In this document: piece after piece, positions 43,816 through 56,242 of the stretch
How the letters are laid out: each line of letters begins with the position of its first letter
Position numbering within the stretch: position 1 is the stretch's first letter
Source: CAYOZN01 sp964408455
Lineage (GTDB): Bacteria > Planctomycetota > Phycisphaerae > UBA1845 > UTPLA1
Reading direction: 5' to 3'
DNA length: 64,000 bases
Assembly (NCBI GenBank): GCA_964408455.1
Contig: CAYOZN010000001.1
Span: 372,001 to 436,000, forward strand
Translations under genes and position numbers: made by a program
The notes under the pieces: generated by a model
What the model saw: only the letters and a program-made list of their open reading frames with translations
Databases searched by the model: none
What the model was told of the DNA's origin: nothing

Positions 43816-45234
43816 ATGACCGCTCACAGTTATCGAATGCCGGTGGCGATCTGCCTTTTGGTACTTTTGGTTCAGGTTGTGCCCGCCGCGGCAGCGCCGG
43901 AGGACGTGACGGCGGATGGCGTGCTGGGACAGGTCAATTTTACGTCGGATGCCATCAATCAGGGCAACGTGGCTGCGTCGGCCGCGTCCATGTCGGGCAA
44001 CCGCGGATTGTTCGTGGATTCGAGCGGCCGGTTGTGGGTTGCAGACAGCGGCAACAACCGCGTGCTGAGCTGGCCAGACGCCCTGGGGTTTGCCGATGGT
44101 GAGGCGGCGGACATCGTTCTGGGGCAGGCCGATTTCGTCAGCAACGAGCCGAACAAGGGCGCGCTGAACCCGGATGAGACCACGCTGGTTGACCCGCGCA
44201 GCGTGGCGGTGGATGCGGATGGCCGGGTGTACGTCGCCGACTCGGGGAACAAGCGCATCCTCCGCTACGATCCGCCGATCGCGGCAACCAACGAGGCCGC
44301 TGATGCGGTGTATGGACAGGGTGGCAGCTTTACGACGAACACACAGGCCAATGCCGGCACGGCCAATGCCTTTAACATGGGAAATCCGGATGGCATCGCG
44401 CTGGATGCGGATGGCAATCTGTACCTTGCGGATCGCTTTCTGCACCGGGTGCTGGTCTATCTCGATCCCGCCACCACGGACGACCAGGCCGACATCGTGC
44501 TCGGGCAGGAGGACTTCACTAAGGTCGAGCGCAATCGGGACAACCTGGATCCCAAGCAGAACTCGTTCAGCAATCCCATCGGCGTTGGGCTCGATGCGGA
44601 TGGCAACTTGTATGTCGCGGACGAGGGGAATAGTCGCGTACTGCGCTTCGATGCGCCGCTGACCGATGACAAGGACGCGAGCCGCGTCTATGGCCAGGCG
44701 GACTTCACCGGCGGAAACGCCAACGATCCTTCGCGCGGCGCCGGGACCATGAACGGGCCGGTGTACGTGGCCGTCGATCCGGTGAGCGGCAATCTTTACG
44801 TCGCCGATGCCATCAACAATCGCGTGCTCGAATTTGAGGATCCCGCGAACGACAGCACGGCCGACCGGGTGTTCGGGCAGTTGAACGACTTCACCACCGG
44901 GACGCCGAATACAGGCGGCGTGAGCGCCGACAGTATTTCCGACGTGGCGGGCGTTGCCCTGGACGCCGAGGGCAATCTTTACGCCGGCGATCGGCTGAAC
45001 AACCGCGTGCTGCGCTATGACATCGCCGAGCCGGACAATGGAAACGGCAATGGGAATGGCAACGACAACGGCAACCAGAACGACAACGACAATGACAACG
45101 GTAATGGAGGCGGCAATGGCGGCGACGTCGATCCATGCGGCGACTGCGGCGGCGGGGCGGCCATGATGATGCCGCTGATGATCGCGGGCCTGGCGGGTTT
45201 TCGCCGAAATGCACGCCGCCGGGGCACGATGTAA
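43816..45234 (+). CDS. Secreted NHL-repeat protein with Cys-Gly-rich C-terminal sorting tail
   Basis: 472 residues from the ATG at 43816 (GGAG 9 bases upstream). Signal peptide to about residue 27, then six NHL blades (RGLFVDSSGRLWVADSGNNRVL, DGIALDADGNLYLADRFLHRVL and similar), interleaved with VLGQADF-type motifs. An Asn/Gly/Asp-rich linker follows. The tail CGDCGGGAAMMMPLMIAGLAG plus FRRNARRR has the Cys-Gly, hydrophobic helix and Arg-cluster plan of C-terminal sorting signals (MYXO-CTERM-like). The protein is probably surface anchored after processing. A strong terminator follows. Confidence 0.85.
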   Translation: MTAHSYRMPVAICLLVLLVQVVPAAAAPEDVTADGVLGQVNFTSDAINQGNVAASAASMSGNRGLFVDSSGRLWVADSGNNRVLSWPDALGFADGEAADIVLGQADFVSNEPNKGALNPDETTLVDPRSVAVDADGRVYVADSGNKRILRYDPPIAATNEAADAVYGQGGSFTTNTQANAGTANAFNMGNPDGIALDADGNLYLADRFLHRVLVYLDPATTDDQADIVLGQEDFTKVERNRDNLDPKQNSFSNPIGVGLDADGNLYVADEGNSRVLRFDAPLTDDKDASRVYGQADFTGGNANDPSRGAGTMNGPVYVAVDPVSGNLYVADAINNRVLEFEDPANDSTADRVFGQLNDFTTGTPNTGGVSADSISDVAGVALDAEGNLYAGDRLNNRVLRYDIAEPDNGNGNGNGNDNGNQNDNDNDNGNGGGNGGDVDPCGDCGGGAAMMMPLMIAGLAGFRRNARRRGTM

Positions 45235-45257
45235 GAAGGGCGCGATGAGAATGACCA

Positions 45258-45296
45258 GGGCCGGCCGGTTCGTTCCAACCGGCCGGCCCCTTTGTT
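45258..45296 (+). terminator. Terminator after the NHL gene
   Basis: A perfect 13-bp stem (GGGCCGGCCGGTT / AACCGGCCGGCCC) with a 6-base loop, then CTTTGTT. It lies between convergent genes and may act for both. Confidence 0.75.
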
Positions 45297-45330
45297 GCGC
45301 GATCAGCTCAACGTCTCTGGCGAAGCCGCG

Positions 45331-46263
45331 TTAGAAGTCACACCATGGCTGGCCCATTTGCTCGTAGCTCACCAACGTCACTTCGGAGGCATCGGCGTTG
45401 GTCTGGAGCTTGAAGATCTTCAGGCAGTCGCAGCCGCTGCTGAAGCAGTCGCCCAGGCAATCCTGTTCGCCATCGGTGATCGTCCACTCCCACAATCCAC
45501 CGCCGATATCGACGGGCGACCAGTTGTTGCGGTCGGCGATGGGGCCGATGGTGCAATTCGGTTCTCCCGACGTCGTCTCGATGGCGACGTCCTGATATGT
45601 CTTGCTTGCGGCCCAGGCGTTGATCTTGCCCGGAAACTTGATCACGAAGATCTCCGGAAATTCGCCGGGAGGATGGCAGCAGATGCGCTGCACGTCGATG
45701 ACGCCGAACTGTGCGTTGAGGCATTCGAGGGTGCCATCGGCGAACGCCGGGTCGGTCACGATCAGAATCTCGTCCTCAACGTAGATCGGCGTGTGTGGCT
45801 GGTCGCCGATGCCCGAGGGCAACTGCCCCTGACCGACGAGAAAATCGACGTGGGCGATGAGGGCCGGGATGTCCTGCACGACGCGGTTGTAGACTTCATC
45901 GGGCAGGGTGTAGGGTCCGTCGGGGCCGAGCATCTCGAAAGCGATGGCCTCGGCAATGGGATCGGGCCGGGGCGGATCGTATTGGATCGGCATGGCCAGG
46001 CTGGGATCGAGGAGAATCTCAATGAAGGGCGGCACGTCCTGCATGTCGATCAGGAAATCCTGGTTGGTGTCGGAACCGCAATCGGCCTGCGGACCGATCG
46101 AGCCGGGCAGCAAGACCGTCTGTACGAAAGCCTGAATATCGGCGCCTGAGACCTTGAAGTCGCCATCGGTGTCACCGCGAAGGCAGCAGATTTGACCGGC
46201 GGCGGGGCGGCAGAAGAATGTAACGGCCAGCAGGGCCGTCGAAACGACGGTCTGGATGCGCAT
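45331..46263 (-). CDS. Secreted protein with N-terminal dockerin-like repeats
   Basis: 310 residues from the ATG at 46263; AAAGGAG lies 9 bases upstream. After the signal peptide come two Ca-binding loops (GDTDGDFKVSGADIQAFV and DTNQDFLIDMQDVPPFIEIL), a dockerin-like pair placed at the N-terminus instead of the usual C-terminus. The remaining 230 residues, with scattered Cys (CTIGPIADRNNW, CLGDCFSSGCDC), are not recognised. It is likely exported. The promoter should lie in the 180 bases before it. Confidence 0.75.
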   Translation of the reverse strand: MRIQTVVSTALLAVTFFCRPAAGQICCLRGDTDGDFKVSGADIQAFVQTVLLPGSIGPQADCGSDTNQDFLIDMQDVPPFIEILLDPSLAMPIQYDPPRPDPIAEAIAFEMLGPDGPYTLPDEVYNRVVQDIPALIAHVDFLVGQGQLPSGIGDQPHTPIYVEDEILIVTDPAFADGTLECLNAQFGVIDVQRICCHPPGEFPEIFVIKFPGKINAWAASKTYQDVAIETTSGEPNCTIGPIADRNNWSPVDIGGGLWEWTITDGEQDCLGDCFSSGCDCLKIFKLQTNADASEVTLVSYEQMGQPWCDF

Positions 46264-46445
46264 GGGGGGCACTCCTTTTCTCAGTGTGTGGATTGCCGCG
46301 TGCGATGGAGACAGCACGTATCCGGAACCGGTGGCTCGGGCCGTCCGAATGTTCGGGCTGCGATGGTGAAATCCCGCCCGCGGCGAATATCCTGTCCTGA
46401 ATGATCACCGCGTCAGGCGCGAACGGATCCCGCCAACTTCGCGCC

Positions 46446-49241
<2,796 letters not shown>

Positions 49242-49276
49242 ATCTGCACGCAAACACTCGATCCGAGGAAGGCCAT

Positions 49277-49843
49277 TCACGAGGACCGGCTCAATTCCGC
49301 GCGGAGCCAGGCCTTGGCCATGGTCCAGTCGCGCTCGATCGATCGCAGAGGGCAGTCCAACACCTTTGCCGTTTCCTCGGACGTCATGCCTCCGAAGAAA
49401 CGCAGCTCGACGACGCGGCATTTACGCTCGTCGATGGCGGCGAGCCGTTCGAGTGCTTCGTCGAGGGCTACCAGGTCCGTGGCGCGCTCTTCGAAGCTGG
49501 CGACGGCTTCATCGAGCTGGACCCTTGCCTCGCCACCACCGCGCTTGACGGCGCGGTGCATGCGGGCCCGGTCAACCAATATGCGACGCATTGCCTTTGC
49601 CGCCACGCCGAAAAACTGGGCCCGGTCCTTCCAACCGGCGGTCCGTTGGTTGACGAGGCGAAGATAGGCCTCGTGTACCAGGGCCGTGGGCTGGAGGGTG
49701 TGGTTGGCGCGTTCGTGCTGGAGGTAATCGGAGGCAATCTTGCGAAGCTCTTCGTAGACCAGTGGGAGAAGCTGGTTTACAGCCTGCTGGCTGCCATTGC
49801 TGGCAGCCTCCAGTAGCTGCGTGACGTCTCCGGATGCTTCCAT
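49277..49843 (-). CDS. ECF-type RNA polymerase sigma factor (TIGR02999-like)
   Basis: 188 residues. Region 2 contains LLPLVYEELRKIASDYLQHE and LVHEAYLRLVNQ; region 4 ends with MTSEETAKVLDCPLRSIERDW, the helix-turn-helix that reads the -35 element. The pattern ELRKIA...TLQPTALVHEAYLRL is that of the TIGR02999 ECF-like family, frequent in planctomycetes and acidobacteria and often paired with Ser/Thr kinases, as here. No anti-sigma gene is adjacent. TATAAT in minus-strand orientation at 49876-49881 lies just upstream. Confidence 0.93.
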   Translation of the reverse strand: MEASGDVTQLLEAASNGSQQAVNQLLPLVYEELRKIASDYLQHERANHTLQPTALVHEAYLRLVNQRTAGWKDRAQFFGVAAKAMRRILVDRARMHRAVKRGGGEARVQLDEAVASFEERATDLVALDEALERLAAIDERKCRVVELRFFGGMTSEETAKVLDCPLRSIERDWTMAKAWLRAELSRSS

Positions 49844-49875
49844 GGTCCGCCCAATCTGCCTTGGCGTGAAAACCC

Positions 49876-49881
49876 ATTATA
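49876..49881 (-). promoter_or_regulatory. Candidate -10 element of the sigma factor gene
   Basis: ATTATA on the plus strand is TATAAT on the minus strand, 33 bases upstream of the sigma factor ATG. No good -35 element was seen. Confidence 0.3.
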
Positions 49882-50083
49882 TGAAAGTTGGCGGGAATCT
49901 TGTGCTATTTTCGCGGATTGAGACAAAGCTCTCAAGCCGGCGGATTCTCGCATGTACAAGTTGCATGCGTCAAAAACGTCCGGATTTCACGGAGCGGCCC
50001 GGAGAGGCCCGGCCGCTGAAAGCGTACTACCAGCACCGGCACACCGGGTGACAGCCAGGTCATCAAGAAGTCAGGAGGAGAAG

Positions 50084-50728
50084 ATGCTACGACGATCAAC
50101 ACTGGCGGCGGCCGCATTCGGCGCGCTGGCCCTGATTACGCCCGTGCAGGCGGGCGTGGTGTATTCGGCCCTCGGGCCACAGGTGGGCGGCTTTAACGTC
50201 TGCGGCACGTTTGATGACAGCGGCGGCTGCATCGAGGACCTGCATATCGTCGGCGGCGGCACGCTGGAGACCATCCGGTTCGCCGTGGAGTATGCCGGAT
50301 TTGGAAGCGGGCCGACCCGCGACGTGGACATCGGTCTGTTGCTCGACAACGGCGATAATGTCCCGGGCCCCGGCGACATGCCGCTCTTCGCGCATACGGA
50401 GCCGGACGTGAACATCCCCGCCGGCTTTGAGGGGCCGCCCAACGTCGTGAGCGTCGACGTCTCGGCACAGAACATCGTGCTGCCTGACAACGCGGTCGTA
50501 TGGGGCTTCCTCCAGATTCAGAACGGATTCAACGTCGGCATGCCGGTCAACGAGATCACGGTGGGCACGAGCGACGATCTGGTGCGCACGGTGCTTGGCA
50601 CACCGACGGGGTATCCGGCCGGATCGAGCATGGGCTGGGAACTGGTCGTGGTGCCGGAGCCGGGCACGCTGTCCCTGATCGGTTTGGGCGCGCTTCTGCT
50701 GCGCCGGCGCCGCTCGACGGTCCGCTAA
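50084..50728 (+). CDS. PEP-CTERM exported protein
   Basis: 214 residues; AGGAGGA 6 bases before the ATG at 50084 sets the start. Signal peptide (LAAAAFGALALITPVQA) then a beta-rich domain resembling the choice-of-anchor type. The C-terminus PEPGTLSLIGLGALLLRRRR is a canonical PEP-CTERM signal: Pro-Glu-Pro, hydrophobic helix, Arg cluster. It is removed by exosortase during export to the surface or matrix. No exosortase gene is in the window. Confidence 0.9.
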   Translation: MLRRSTLAAAAFGALALITPVQAGVVYSALGPQVGGFNVCGTFDDSGGCIEDLHIVGGGTLETIRFAVEYAGFGSGPTRDVDIGLLLDNGDNVPGPGDMPLFAHTEPDVNIPAGFEGPPNVVSVDVSAQNIVLPDNAVVWGFLQIQNGFNVGMPVNEITVGTSDDLVRTVLGTPTGYPAGSSMGWELVVVPEPGTLSLIGLGALLLRRRRSTVR

Positions 50729-51123
50729 GTCGCCGCCCCCGCTCGGGGGAAAAGAGCCGATACGATTCAACTGAAAATGCGGCGCTCGCTCCGGCCACCA
50801 CATGCCGGGGCGGGCCCGCATCTTTTCGCTGTGTTCAGGTCAGTGGTGCAGGCAAGGGCTTGCACCGTTCGCTGCCGCGGGAATTTGCAGCGGCAGGGGC
50901 CGATATGACGGCGCCAGTGCCACGCGCTTGGCAACACCCGGAGCGTCCACTCCATCACAGGTCCGCCTGCGATTGTCCGGTCGAATTTCTCTCCACGTTG
51001 CGCAAATCGTAGCTTTGTTGTCGGGATGTCAGCGCCTTCGCGCATATTCGGACGCGATCGCCATGCCTTGACCGAAGCTCGCGCAACCGCGCCCGCCGCG
51101 CGGACGCATGGAGGGGGCGACCC
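50729..51123. other. Intergenic region before the astacin gene
   Basis: 395 bases with no supported ORF. A short GC stem (CCCCC-GCT-CGGGGG, then AAAA) just after the PEP-CTERM gene could be a weak terminator. GGAGGGGG about 51113-51120 is the ribosome binding site of the next gene. Confidence 0.4.
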
Positions 51124-53094
51124 ATGCGCCGGGGGATGGCATTCGCACTTGCCCTGTGCTGCTGCGCCGCACCAGCACGGGCCCAACTCGCAAATCAACA
51201 CGGAGAGCCGTTTCAGACCATTCAGTCGGATGGCTCCGTCATCGTACTGTCGTACCGGGGCGACGAACTGTACGAGTGGTATGAGGATGGCGACGGATTC
51301 ACCGTCATCCGCGTCAAGGCCGATTACTTTTACGCATCGCTCGACGCGGCTGGAGAGCTCGTGGCGACGCCGCACCGGGTGGGGCGAGTCGATCCATCGA
51401 CCGTCGGGCTGCGACCGTACATGCTTCCCGGCGCGGCGGCTATCCAGGCGCGCCGGACTGCTGTTGCGGACAAGCTGGCGGACGATTCGACGCTACCGCG
51501 CCGCGGCGTGCCGGCAGGCTGCAAGCTCATTGAAGGGTGCATCGTCGTACCGGAACATGCCGCCGCCGCAAGCGACGAAGGCGGCTCTGGGCAGCCGCAG
51601 CACGGCACGTATGCCAACAATGCGTGGCCGGGCGGCTTGGTGCCTTACACGTTCGACGCCGGCGTTTCGCCGGAGAACCAGGCGCGGATGCGTGAAGCGA
51701 TGGACTCCTGGGAAGCGGTCGCCGGCGTTCAATTCGTGCCGCGGACGACGGAACCCAACTACGTGAACGTCATCCACGGCAGCGGCAACTGGTCCTATGT
51801 CGGTCGCGTGGGCGGCGCGCAGGACCTGTCGATCGTGAACTGGACCTATCACTTCATTATCATGCACGAACTGGCGCATGCGCTGGGGGTGTGGCACGAA
51901 CAGTCGCGGCCGGATCGCGATAATTACGTGCAGATCAACGCGGGGAACATCCAGTCGGGCATGGAGAACAACTTCGACCTCCAGAGCGGGGCGAACATGG
52001 ACGGGCCATACGACTTTGATTCGATCATGCACTATCCGCAGTGCGCTTTTGCCAATTGCGTGTGCTCGTCGAGCTGCACGACCATTTCCTGCCTTCCGGG
52101 CTATGAAGCCTGGCAAAGCCAGATCGGCCAGCGAAATCACCTGAGCGTGGGGGATGCCGATACCATGGTGTCCATGTACGGGCCGCCATTGTCGGCCGAT
52201 GCCGCGGAAATGACATTCCCTGCCGAAGACGGCGACATCATCGAGGGCGGCTCGATCGATTTCCAGTGGAGTACGGGACAGAACGTCACGCAGTATCGCC
52301 TTCGCGTGGGCAGCACGCCGGGCGGCACTGAATTCGCAGATCAGACGACGTCGGCCACAACCGAGGTTGTCGCGGGCCTGCCGACCGGCGGCGACATGAT
52401 CTACGTGGAGCTGGCTTCGCAGATCGCGGGAGACTGGCACGCGAGAAGCTACGCATACGTGGGTCTACCCGATCAATGCCCCGGCCACGATGACAATCTC
52501 GATGCCGATGGCGACTCGGTTCCCGACGGCTGTGACGCGTGCCCCGGCTTCGACGATCTGGAAGATTCGGATTCGGACCAGACGCCGGACGGTTGCGATG
52601 CATGTCCCACGGGCGACGATCTCGTCGACAGCGACGGAGACGGGAGCAGCGATTGCGTCGACGGATGCGAAAATGATCCGCGCAAGCAGGCGCCGGGGGC
52701 ATGTGGCTGCGGCAATTCTGATGTTGACACGGACGAGGACGGCACGCCGGACTGCGACGATGAGTGTCCCGACGACGCGCTCAAGACCGATGCCGGTGAC
52801 TGCGGCTGCAATCAGGCGGATGCCGACAGCGATGGGGACGGCATGCCCGATTGCTTCGATCTGTGCCCGGAAACCGCCGGTCAGTTCGAGCCGGGCCTGT
52901 GCGGCTGCGGGTTCGCTCCGGCTGACACGAACGGGGACGGGCAACCGGATTGCGGGAATGGTTCGAACGGCGGAACGACCATCCAGCCGCTGACGGAGCT
53001 GACGTTCGTGTGTGGCGGCGGGGGGGCTCCGTTGGCTGGTATTGGTGCCATCGCGATGGGCGTTGTGACGCTTCGGCGAAAATGGCGGCGATGA
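51124..53094 (+). CDS. Secreted astacin-type metalloprotease with thrombospondin type 3 repeats and sorting tail
   Basis: 656 residues with a signal peptide (cleavage after APARA near residue 20). A propeptide-like region is followed by an M12A domain with the zinc site HELAHALGVWHEQ (His248, Glu249, His252, His258) and Met-turn SIMHY (Met302, Tyr304), all intact. An immunoglobulin-like segment precedes a Cys/Asp-rich run of thrombospondin type 3-like repeats (DADGDSVPDGCDACP and similar), which bind Ca. The tail VCGGGGAPLAGIGAIAMGVV then RRKWRR is a Cys-Gly-rich sorting signal like that at 43816-45234. It presumably degrades external protein while held at the cell surface. Confidence 0.92.
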   Translation: MRRGMAFALALCCCAAPARAQLANQHGEPFQTIQSDGSVIVLSYRGDELYEWYEDGDGFTVIRVKADYFYASLDAAGELVATPHRVGRVDPSTVGLRPYMLPGAAAIQARRTAVADKLADDSTLPRRGVPAGCKLIEGCIVVPEHAAAASDEGGSGQPQHGTYANNAWPGGLVPYTFDAGVSPENQARMREAMDSWEAVAGVQFVPRTTEPNYVNVIHGSGNWSYVGRVGGAQDLSIVNWTYHFIIMHELAHALGVWHEQSRPDRDNYVQINAGNIQSGMENNFDLQSGANMDGPYDFDSIMHYPQCAFANCVCSSSCTTISCLPGYEAWQSQIGQRNHLSVGDADTMVSMYGPPLSADAAEMTFPAEDGDIIEGGSIDFQWSTGQNVTQYRLRVGSTPGGTEFADQTTSATTEVVAGLPTGGDMIYVELASQIAGDWHARSYAYVGLPDQCPGHDDNLDADGDSVPDGCDACPGFDDLEDSDSDQTPDGCDACPTGDDLVDSDGDGSSDCVDGCENDPRKQAPGACGCGNSDVDTDEDGTPDCDDECPDDALKTDAGDCGCNQADADSDGDGMPDCFDLCPETAGQFEPGLCGCGFAPADTNGDGQPDCGNGSNGGTTIQPLTELTFVCGGGGAPLAGIGAIAMGVVTLRRKWRR

Positions 53095-53100
53095 GGTCCG

Positions 53101-53574
53101 TCAGGTTTCCTGACGCGCAAGCTGTAGCACGATGTCAAAGTGCGCGGGCGAGACCGGCATGACCGACAAACGCTGGCCGCGCTGGAGAAGCGGCATGCCG
53201 GCGAGGCGACTATCGCTCTTCAGTTCAGCGAGGCTGACAATTCGCGGGAATTTTTCCACGAACTCGATATCCACCATCATCCAGATCGGATTTTCCTTCG
53301 ATGCCTTCGGATCATAGTGGCTGTTCTTCCGGTCGAGGGCGGTGTGATCGGGATAGGCAGTTCTGCACACGCGTGCCACGCCGACGACACCTGTCGGGTT
53401 GGCCCCCGAGTGATAGAACAGAACCCGATCGCCGACACGCATCGAATCGCGCATCGTGTTCCGGGCCTGGTAATTCCGCACGCCGTCCCAGCAGGTACGG
53501 CCATCGCGCTGGAGATCGTCGATGGAATAGTCGTCGGGCTCGCTCTTCACGAGCCAGTATTGATCGCCGGCCAT
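53101..53574 (-). CDS. EVE domain protein (thymocyte nuclear protein 1-like)
   Basis: 157 residues, full length for the family. YWLVKSEPDDYSIDDL at the start, TCWDGVRNYQARN, VGDRVLFYHSGANPTGVVGVARV and HYDPKASKENPIW are diagnostic of the EVE/DUF55 fold, a PUA-like domain that reads modified bases or RNA. It is cytoplasmic. Its stop converges with the astacin gene, with six bases between. In other bacteria EVE proteins occur with modification-dependent systems, but none is nearby. Confidence 0.92.
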   Translation of the reverse strand: MAGDQYWLVKSEPDDYSIDDLQRDGRTCWDGVRNYQARNTMRDSMRVGDRVLFYHSGANPTGVVGVARVCRTAYPDHTALDRKNSHYDPKASKENPIWMMVDIEFVEKFPRIVSLAELKSDSRLAGMPLLQRGQRLSVMPVSPAHFDIVLQLARQET

Positions 53575-54119
53575 AGAGGCCCCCGAGGTTTGCAGATCAG
53601 AACAGACGCATTCGCAACCTGGCGACGGAACAATGTACTCGCCATCGGCCGACGAACGCAGGCGTCGGCAATGCCCGAGCCCCGCCGGCGAACCAGATTG
53701 ATTCTTAAGCTTATTCTACCGCTGGGGTTACGATGCGCACCACGCAGACATCTCCGTTTGATGCCGTCGTGATGCTGTCGGTCGTGGAAGCGCTCACGCC
53801 GAAGGGGGTTTTGCCGCGGTGTATTATCCGCGTTTCCGCGGAGTTTCAGCTTAAAAAACTTCGCGGTCGGCCGTCGACCATCTTTGGATTCTTTTTACCG
53901 TGGGACCTACCATCCCCATGTGCGTGTCGTTAAGATGCCGCCGCAGCGGGGCAGCAGACGCGGTGCTCGCCCGCCGATTGCATAGAGGCAGTGCCTTCAA
54001 GGGGCTGCAACGAAACTGGTACGAGTTCATCATCCACCGGTTGGCTCAGGTCGGTTGTGCAAGGAAGCACGCCCGTGCACTGCCTGCCAGAGGCCGGCCC
54101 TTCAATCCGGGAACTTTAG
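53575..54119. other. Intergenic region with small palindromes
   Basis: 545 bases with no convincing gene; short open frames lack a ribosome binding site. A small GC hairpin CCGCG-TTTC-CGCGG lies near 53829-53842. The promoters of the EVE gene (minus) and of the methyltransferase gene (plus) should be here, but none could be picked out. Confidence 0.4.
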
Positions 54120-54758
54120 GTGAATCGCAATCCCTCTCACGCCGGTATGGCGGAAACAGCGCTGACCGAAACCAACGACTCTGCCGGCGATGCGCGGCTG
54201 GCGGATTTCGGCCTTTTTTTCCGGAAATTTCTGGCGAAGGGCCGCGACATATCGTCGGCCATTCCAAGCAGCCGCGCGATGGGAGAGTGCGTGCTGGCTC
54301 CGATCGACTTCAGCCGGCCCGGCACGATCGTCGAGCTTGGCGCGGGGACCGGACCGATCACCGAGATGATTCTGGAGCGCATCCAGCCGCATCACCGGTT
54401 TGTTGCGGTTGAGAATGACGCGGATTTCTGCGAGGTGCTGCGCCGCCGGTTCCCGCATACCACGCTGCTACAGGCAGATGCCAGCCGAATCGAGGGGCCG
54501 CTCTCCAATCTGGGTATCGAGCGGGTGGACTACGTGATCAGCGGCCTGCCCACGCCCAATCTGCCGCCGCGTGCCCAGGTCAAGTTGATGCAATGGCTTC
54601 GCAAGTGCCTGACACCGGGCGGGATGTTCGTGCAGATCACGGTCGCGCCGCTCGTGTATCGAAGGTTCTACGCGCGCGTCTTCCAGCGCGTTGAGTATCG
54701 CATGGTCTGGCTGAACCTGCCGCCAGGCGGCGTATACTACTGCTCAAATCCGAAGTAG
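54120..54758 (+). CDS. Small SAM-dependent methyltransferase, phospholipid N-methyltransferase-like
   Basis: 212 residues from GTG at 54120; an ATG at 54147 is an alternative. A class I SAM-binding motif VELGAGTGPITEMIL, acidic residue AVENDADFC and motif VDYVISGLP are seen, with a C-terminal FARVFQRVEYRMVWLNLPPGGVYYC. The overall pattern matches PmtA-like phosphatidylethanolamine N-methyltransferases (rRNA-dimethylase-like fold), which make methylated phospholipids. It could be a different small methyltransferase; the substrate is not encoded in the motifs. Confidence 0.8.
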   Translation: MNRNPSHAGMAETALTETNDSAGDARLADFGLFFRKFLAKGRDISSAIPSSRAMGECVLAPIDFSRPGTIVELGAGTGPITEMILERIQPHHRFVAVENDADFCEVLRRRFPHTTLLQADASRIEGPLSNLGIERVDYVISGLPTPNLPPRAQVKLMQWLRKCLTPGGMFVQITVAPLVYRRFYARVFQRVEYRMVWLNLPPGGVYYCSNPK

Positions 54759-54964
54759 CGGAATCAGCCTTCGCTGCGTAAATTCGCGCTGCCGACGCAG
54801 AAAATTTACACAGCCCAATTACCATTCACTCAATCCCCGGTCTGGGGAGATGCCATAGCCCTCGTATCACGCCTTTTGCGTGGCGAAGCAGTTTTGAATT
54901 TGGTGTTCACGCGAACTATGATTCGCGCGGACGGGCGTATTCTGGATGAGAACTGGAGGGCAGC

Positions 54965-55627
54965 GTGTATGCGCGTACCGTTCGTTCCGCCGCGTTCGCG
55001 GTGATTTATTCGCTCGTGACTTTTTCACCCGCGCTGGCCGACCTGGTGCCGATTTCCCAGGTTCGATTCATTGATACCTACGCCAGCGTGTATTCCGGAG
55101 TAGACGCGGAGCACGAAGAGGCGACGGATTTCGGATTGTTTTCCGAGACGATCGGCTCGGGTTCTTGGGCCACAGGCAACAACGGTGGGGCGGCCCATGC
55201 GAGCCAAGTTTCGGCCATCAGCAGCAGCGGCTTCTCCGCTTCCGGCCATTTGGATGCGTTTGTGATCGGGTGGGGTCTGGCCCACGCGGAGGCCACGAAT
55301 CGATTCGAGTTGACATTCGCGCTCACGTCGCCTTCGATCATTTCCGGTACGCTTACTAGTAGCGATGGCGATGGCGCATTTGTATCGTTGGACATTCCTG
55401 GCATCGGTTTCTGGTCCGTGAGTTTTATGTCCCACTCGGCCGAAGTTTGGGGCGAGCTACCGGCTGGTAATTATCAGTTGGTGCTTGACTCTCACTTGGG
55501 ACTAACGGCGGGCGGGGAATTCGCTTTTTTCGGTGAAGGGTGGTACGACATTCAACTCATACCGGAACCGGTAAGCTTGACGTGTTTGCTGCCGTTGATG
55601 GTCTTCTTGAGACCGCGGCGGCAGTAA
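54965..55627 (+). CDS. Exported protein with PEP-CTERM-like tail
   Basis: 220 residues from a GTG with TGGAGGGC upstream. A signal peptide (FAVIYSLVTFSPALA) is followed by about 170 residues rich in Ser, Gly, Ala and Phe with no recognised domain. The C-terminus IPEPVSLTCLLPLMVFLRPRR is a divergent PEP-CTERM signal. Its function is unknown; anchoring or secretion via exosortase is inferred. Confidence 0.8.
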   Translation: MYARTVRSAAFAVIYSLVTFSPALADLVPISQVRFIDTYASVYSGVDAEHEEATDFGLFSETIGSGSWATGNNGGAAHASQVSAISSSGFSASGHLDAFVIGWGLAHAEATNRFELTFALTSPSIISGTLTSSDGDGAFVSLDIPGIGFWSVSFMSHSAEVWGELPAGNYQLVLDSHLGLTAGGEFAFFGEGWYDIQLIPEPVSLTCLLPLMVFLRPRRQ

Positions 55628-55693
55628 CGCTGCGCACACTGGCCGCGCAGGGCGGCGCGGCATCGACGCAACCGAGACACCCGAATCGGGTGC

Positions 55694-55888
55694 TTAACCT
55701 TCGAATTCGTTGGTTTTCTGGATTCGGCGCTTTGATTTGCGCGTGGTGCGGCGATTGCGATCGGAGGGCTTCTCGTAATAGGCCGTTCGCTTCATTTCGC
55801 GGAGGACGCCCTCGCGCTCGCACATCTTCTTCAGGCGGCGCATCAGCTGCTGGATGGGTTCACCGGGCCGGGGCTTGACTTTGATCAT
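55694..55888 (-). CDS. rpsU: 30S ribosomal protein S21
   Basis: 64 residues, very basic, normal length. MIKVKPRPGEPIQQLMRRL, then CEREGVLREMKRTAYYEKPSD, is the S21 signature. GAGGAGA about 11 bases upstream supports the ATG. S21 helps the small subunit engage mRNA, and it stands alone here. Confidence 0.95.
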   Translation of the reverse strand: MIKVKPRPGEPIQQLMRRLKKMCEREGVLREMKRTAYYEKPSDRNRRTTRKSKRRIQKTNEFEG

Positions 55889-56242
55889 GCAGTATCACCA
55901 TCTCCTCAAAAAACTGTTTCCGCATTCCCAGTGAAACAACTTCGCGCGAGTATGCCGAAGGCGCCGTGTCGGACGAGACTGACCGACAGGGGGCCGAAGT
56001 CACAGCCGTGCGAGCGATTCCACCGGAACAGGTTGTGAATCAGGTTTCGCCGCAGGGCGGCGTCCCCGTGAAACGGTGTATAATATGAGCCAGGCGGTAA
56101 ACTTGCAATCGTCGACACTTCGCCGGATGGCTGCGACGCAACCATTTGTGAAGTCGGTGGTTGCGTATCTCCCGGCCTGCGGGCCGGTTCGTCGCGTTCC
56201 GAGAGTCTCCCGCAGCCGGCCGTTCGCGACAGGAGGACAGGG
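55889..56242. promoter_or_regulatory. Divergent region with candidate promoter at 56079
   Basis: 354 bases between rpsU (minus) and the PEP/pyruvate-binding gene (plus), with no supported gene. An exact TATAAT occurs at 56079-56084, without a good -35 element. AGGAGG at 56231-56236 is the ribosome binding site of the next gene. Confidence 0.35.

Noticed and set aside
53733..53933. A 66-codon ORF between the EVE and methyltransferase genes
   Set aside because: No ribosome binding site, no recognisable domain or signal, and the composition does not look coding.
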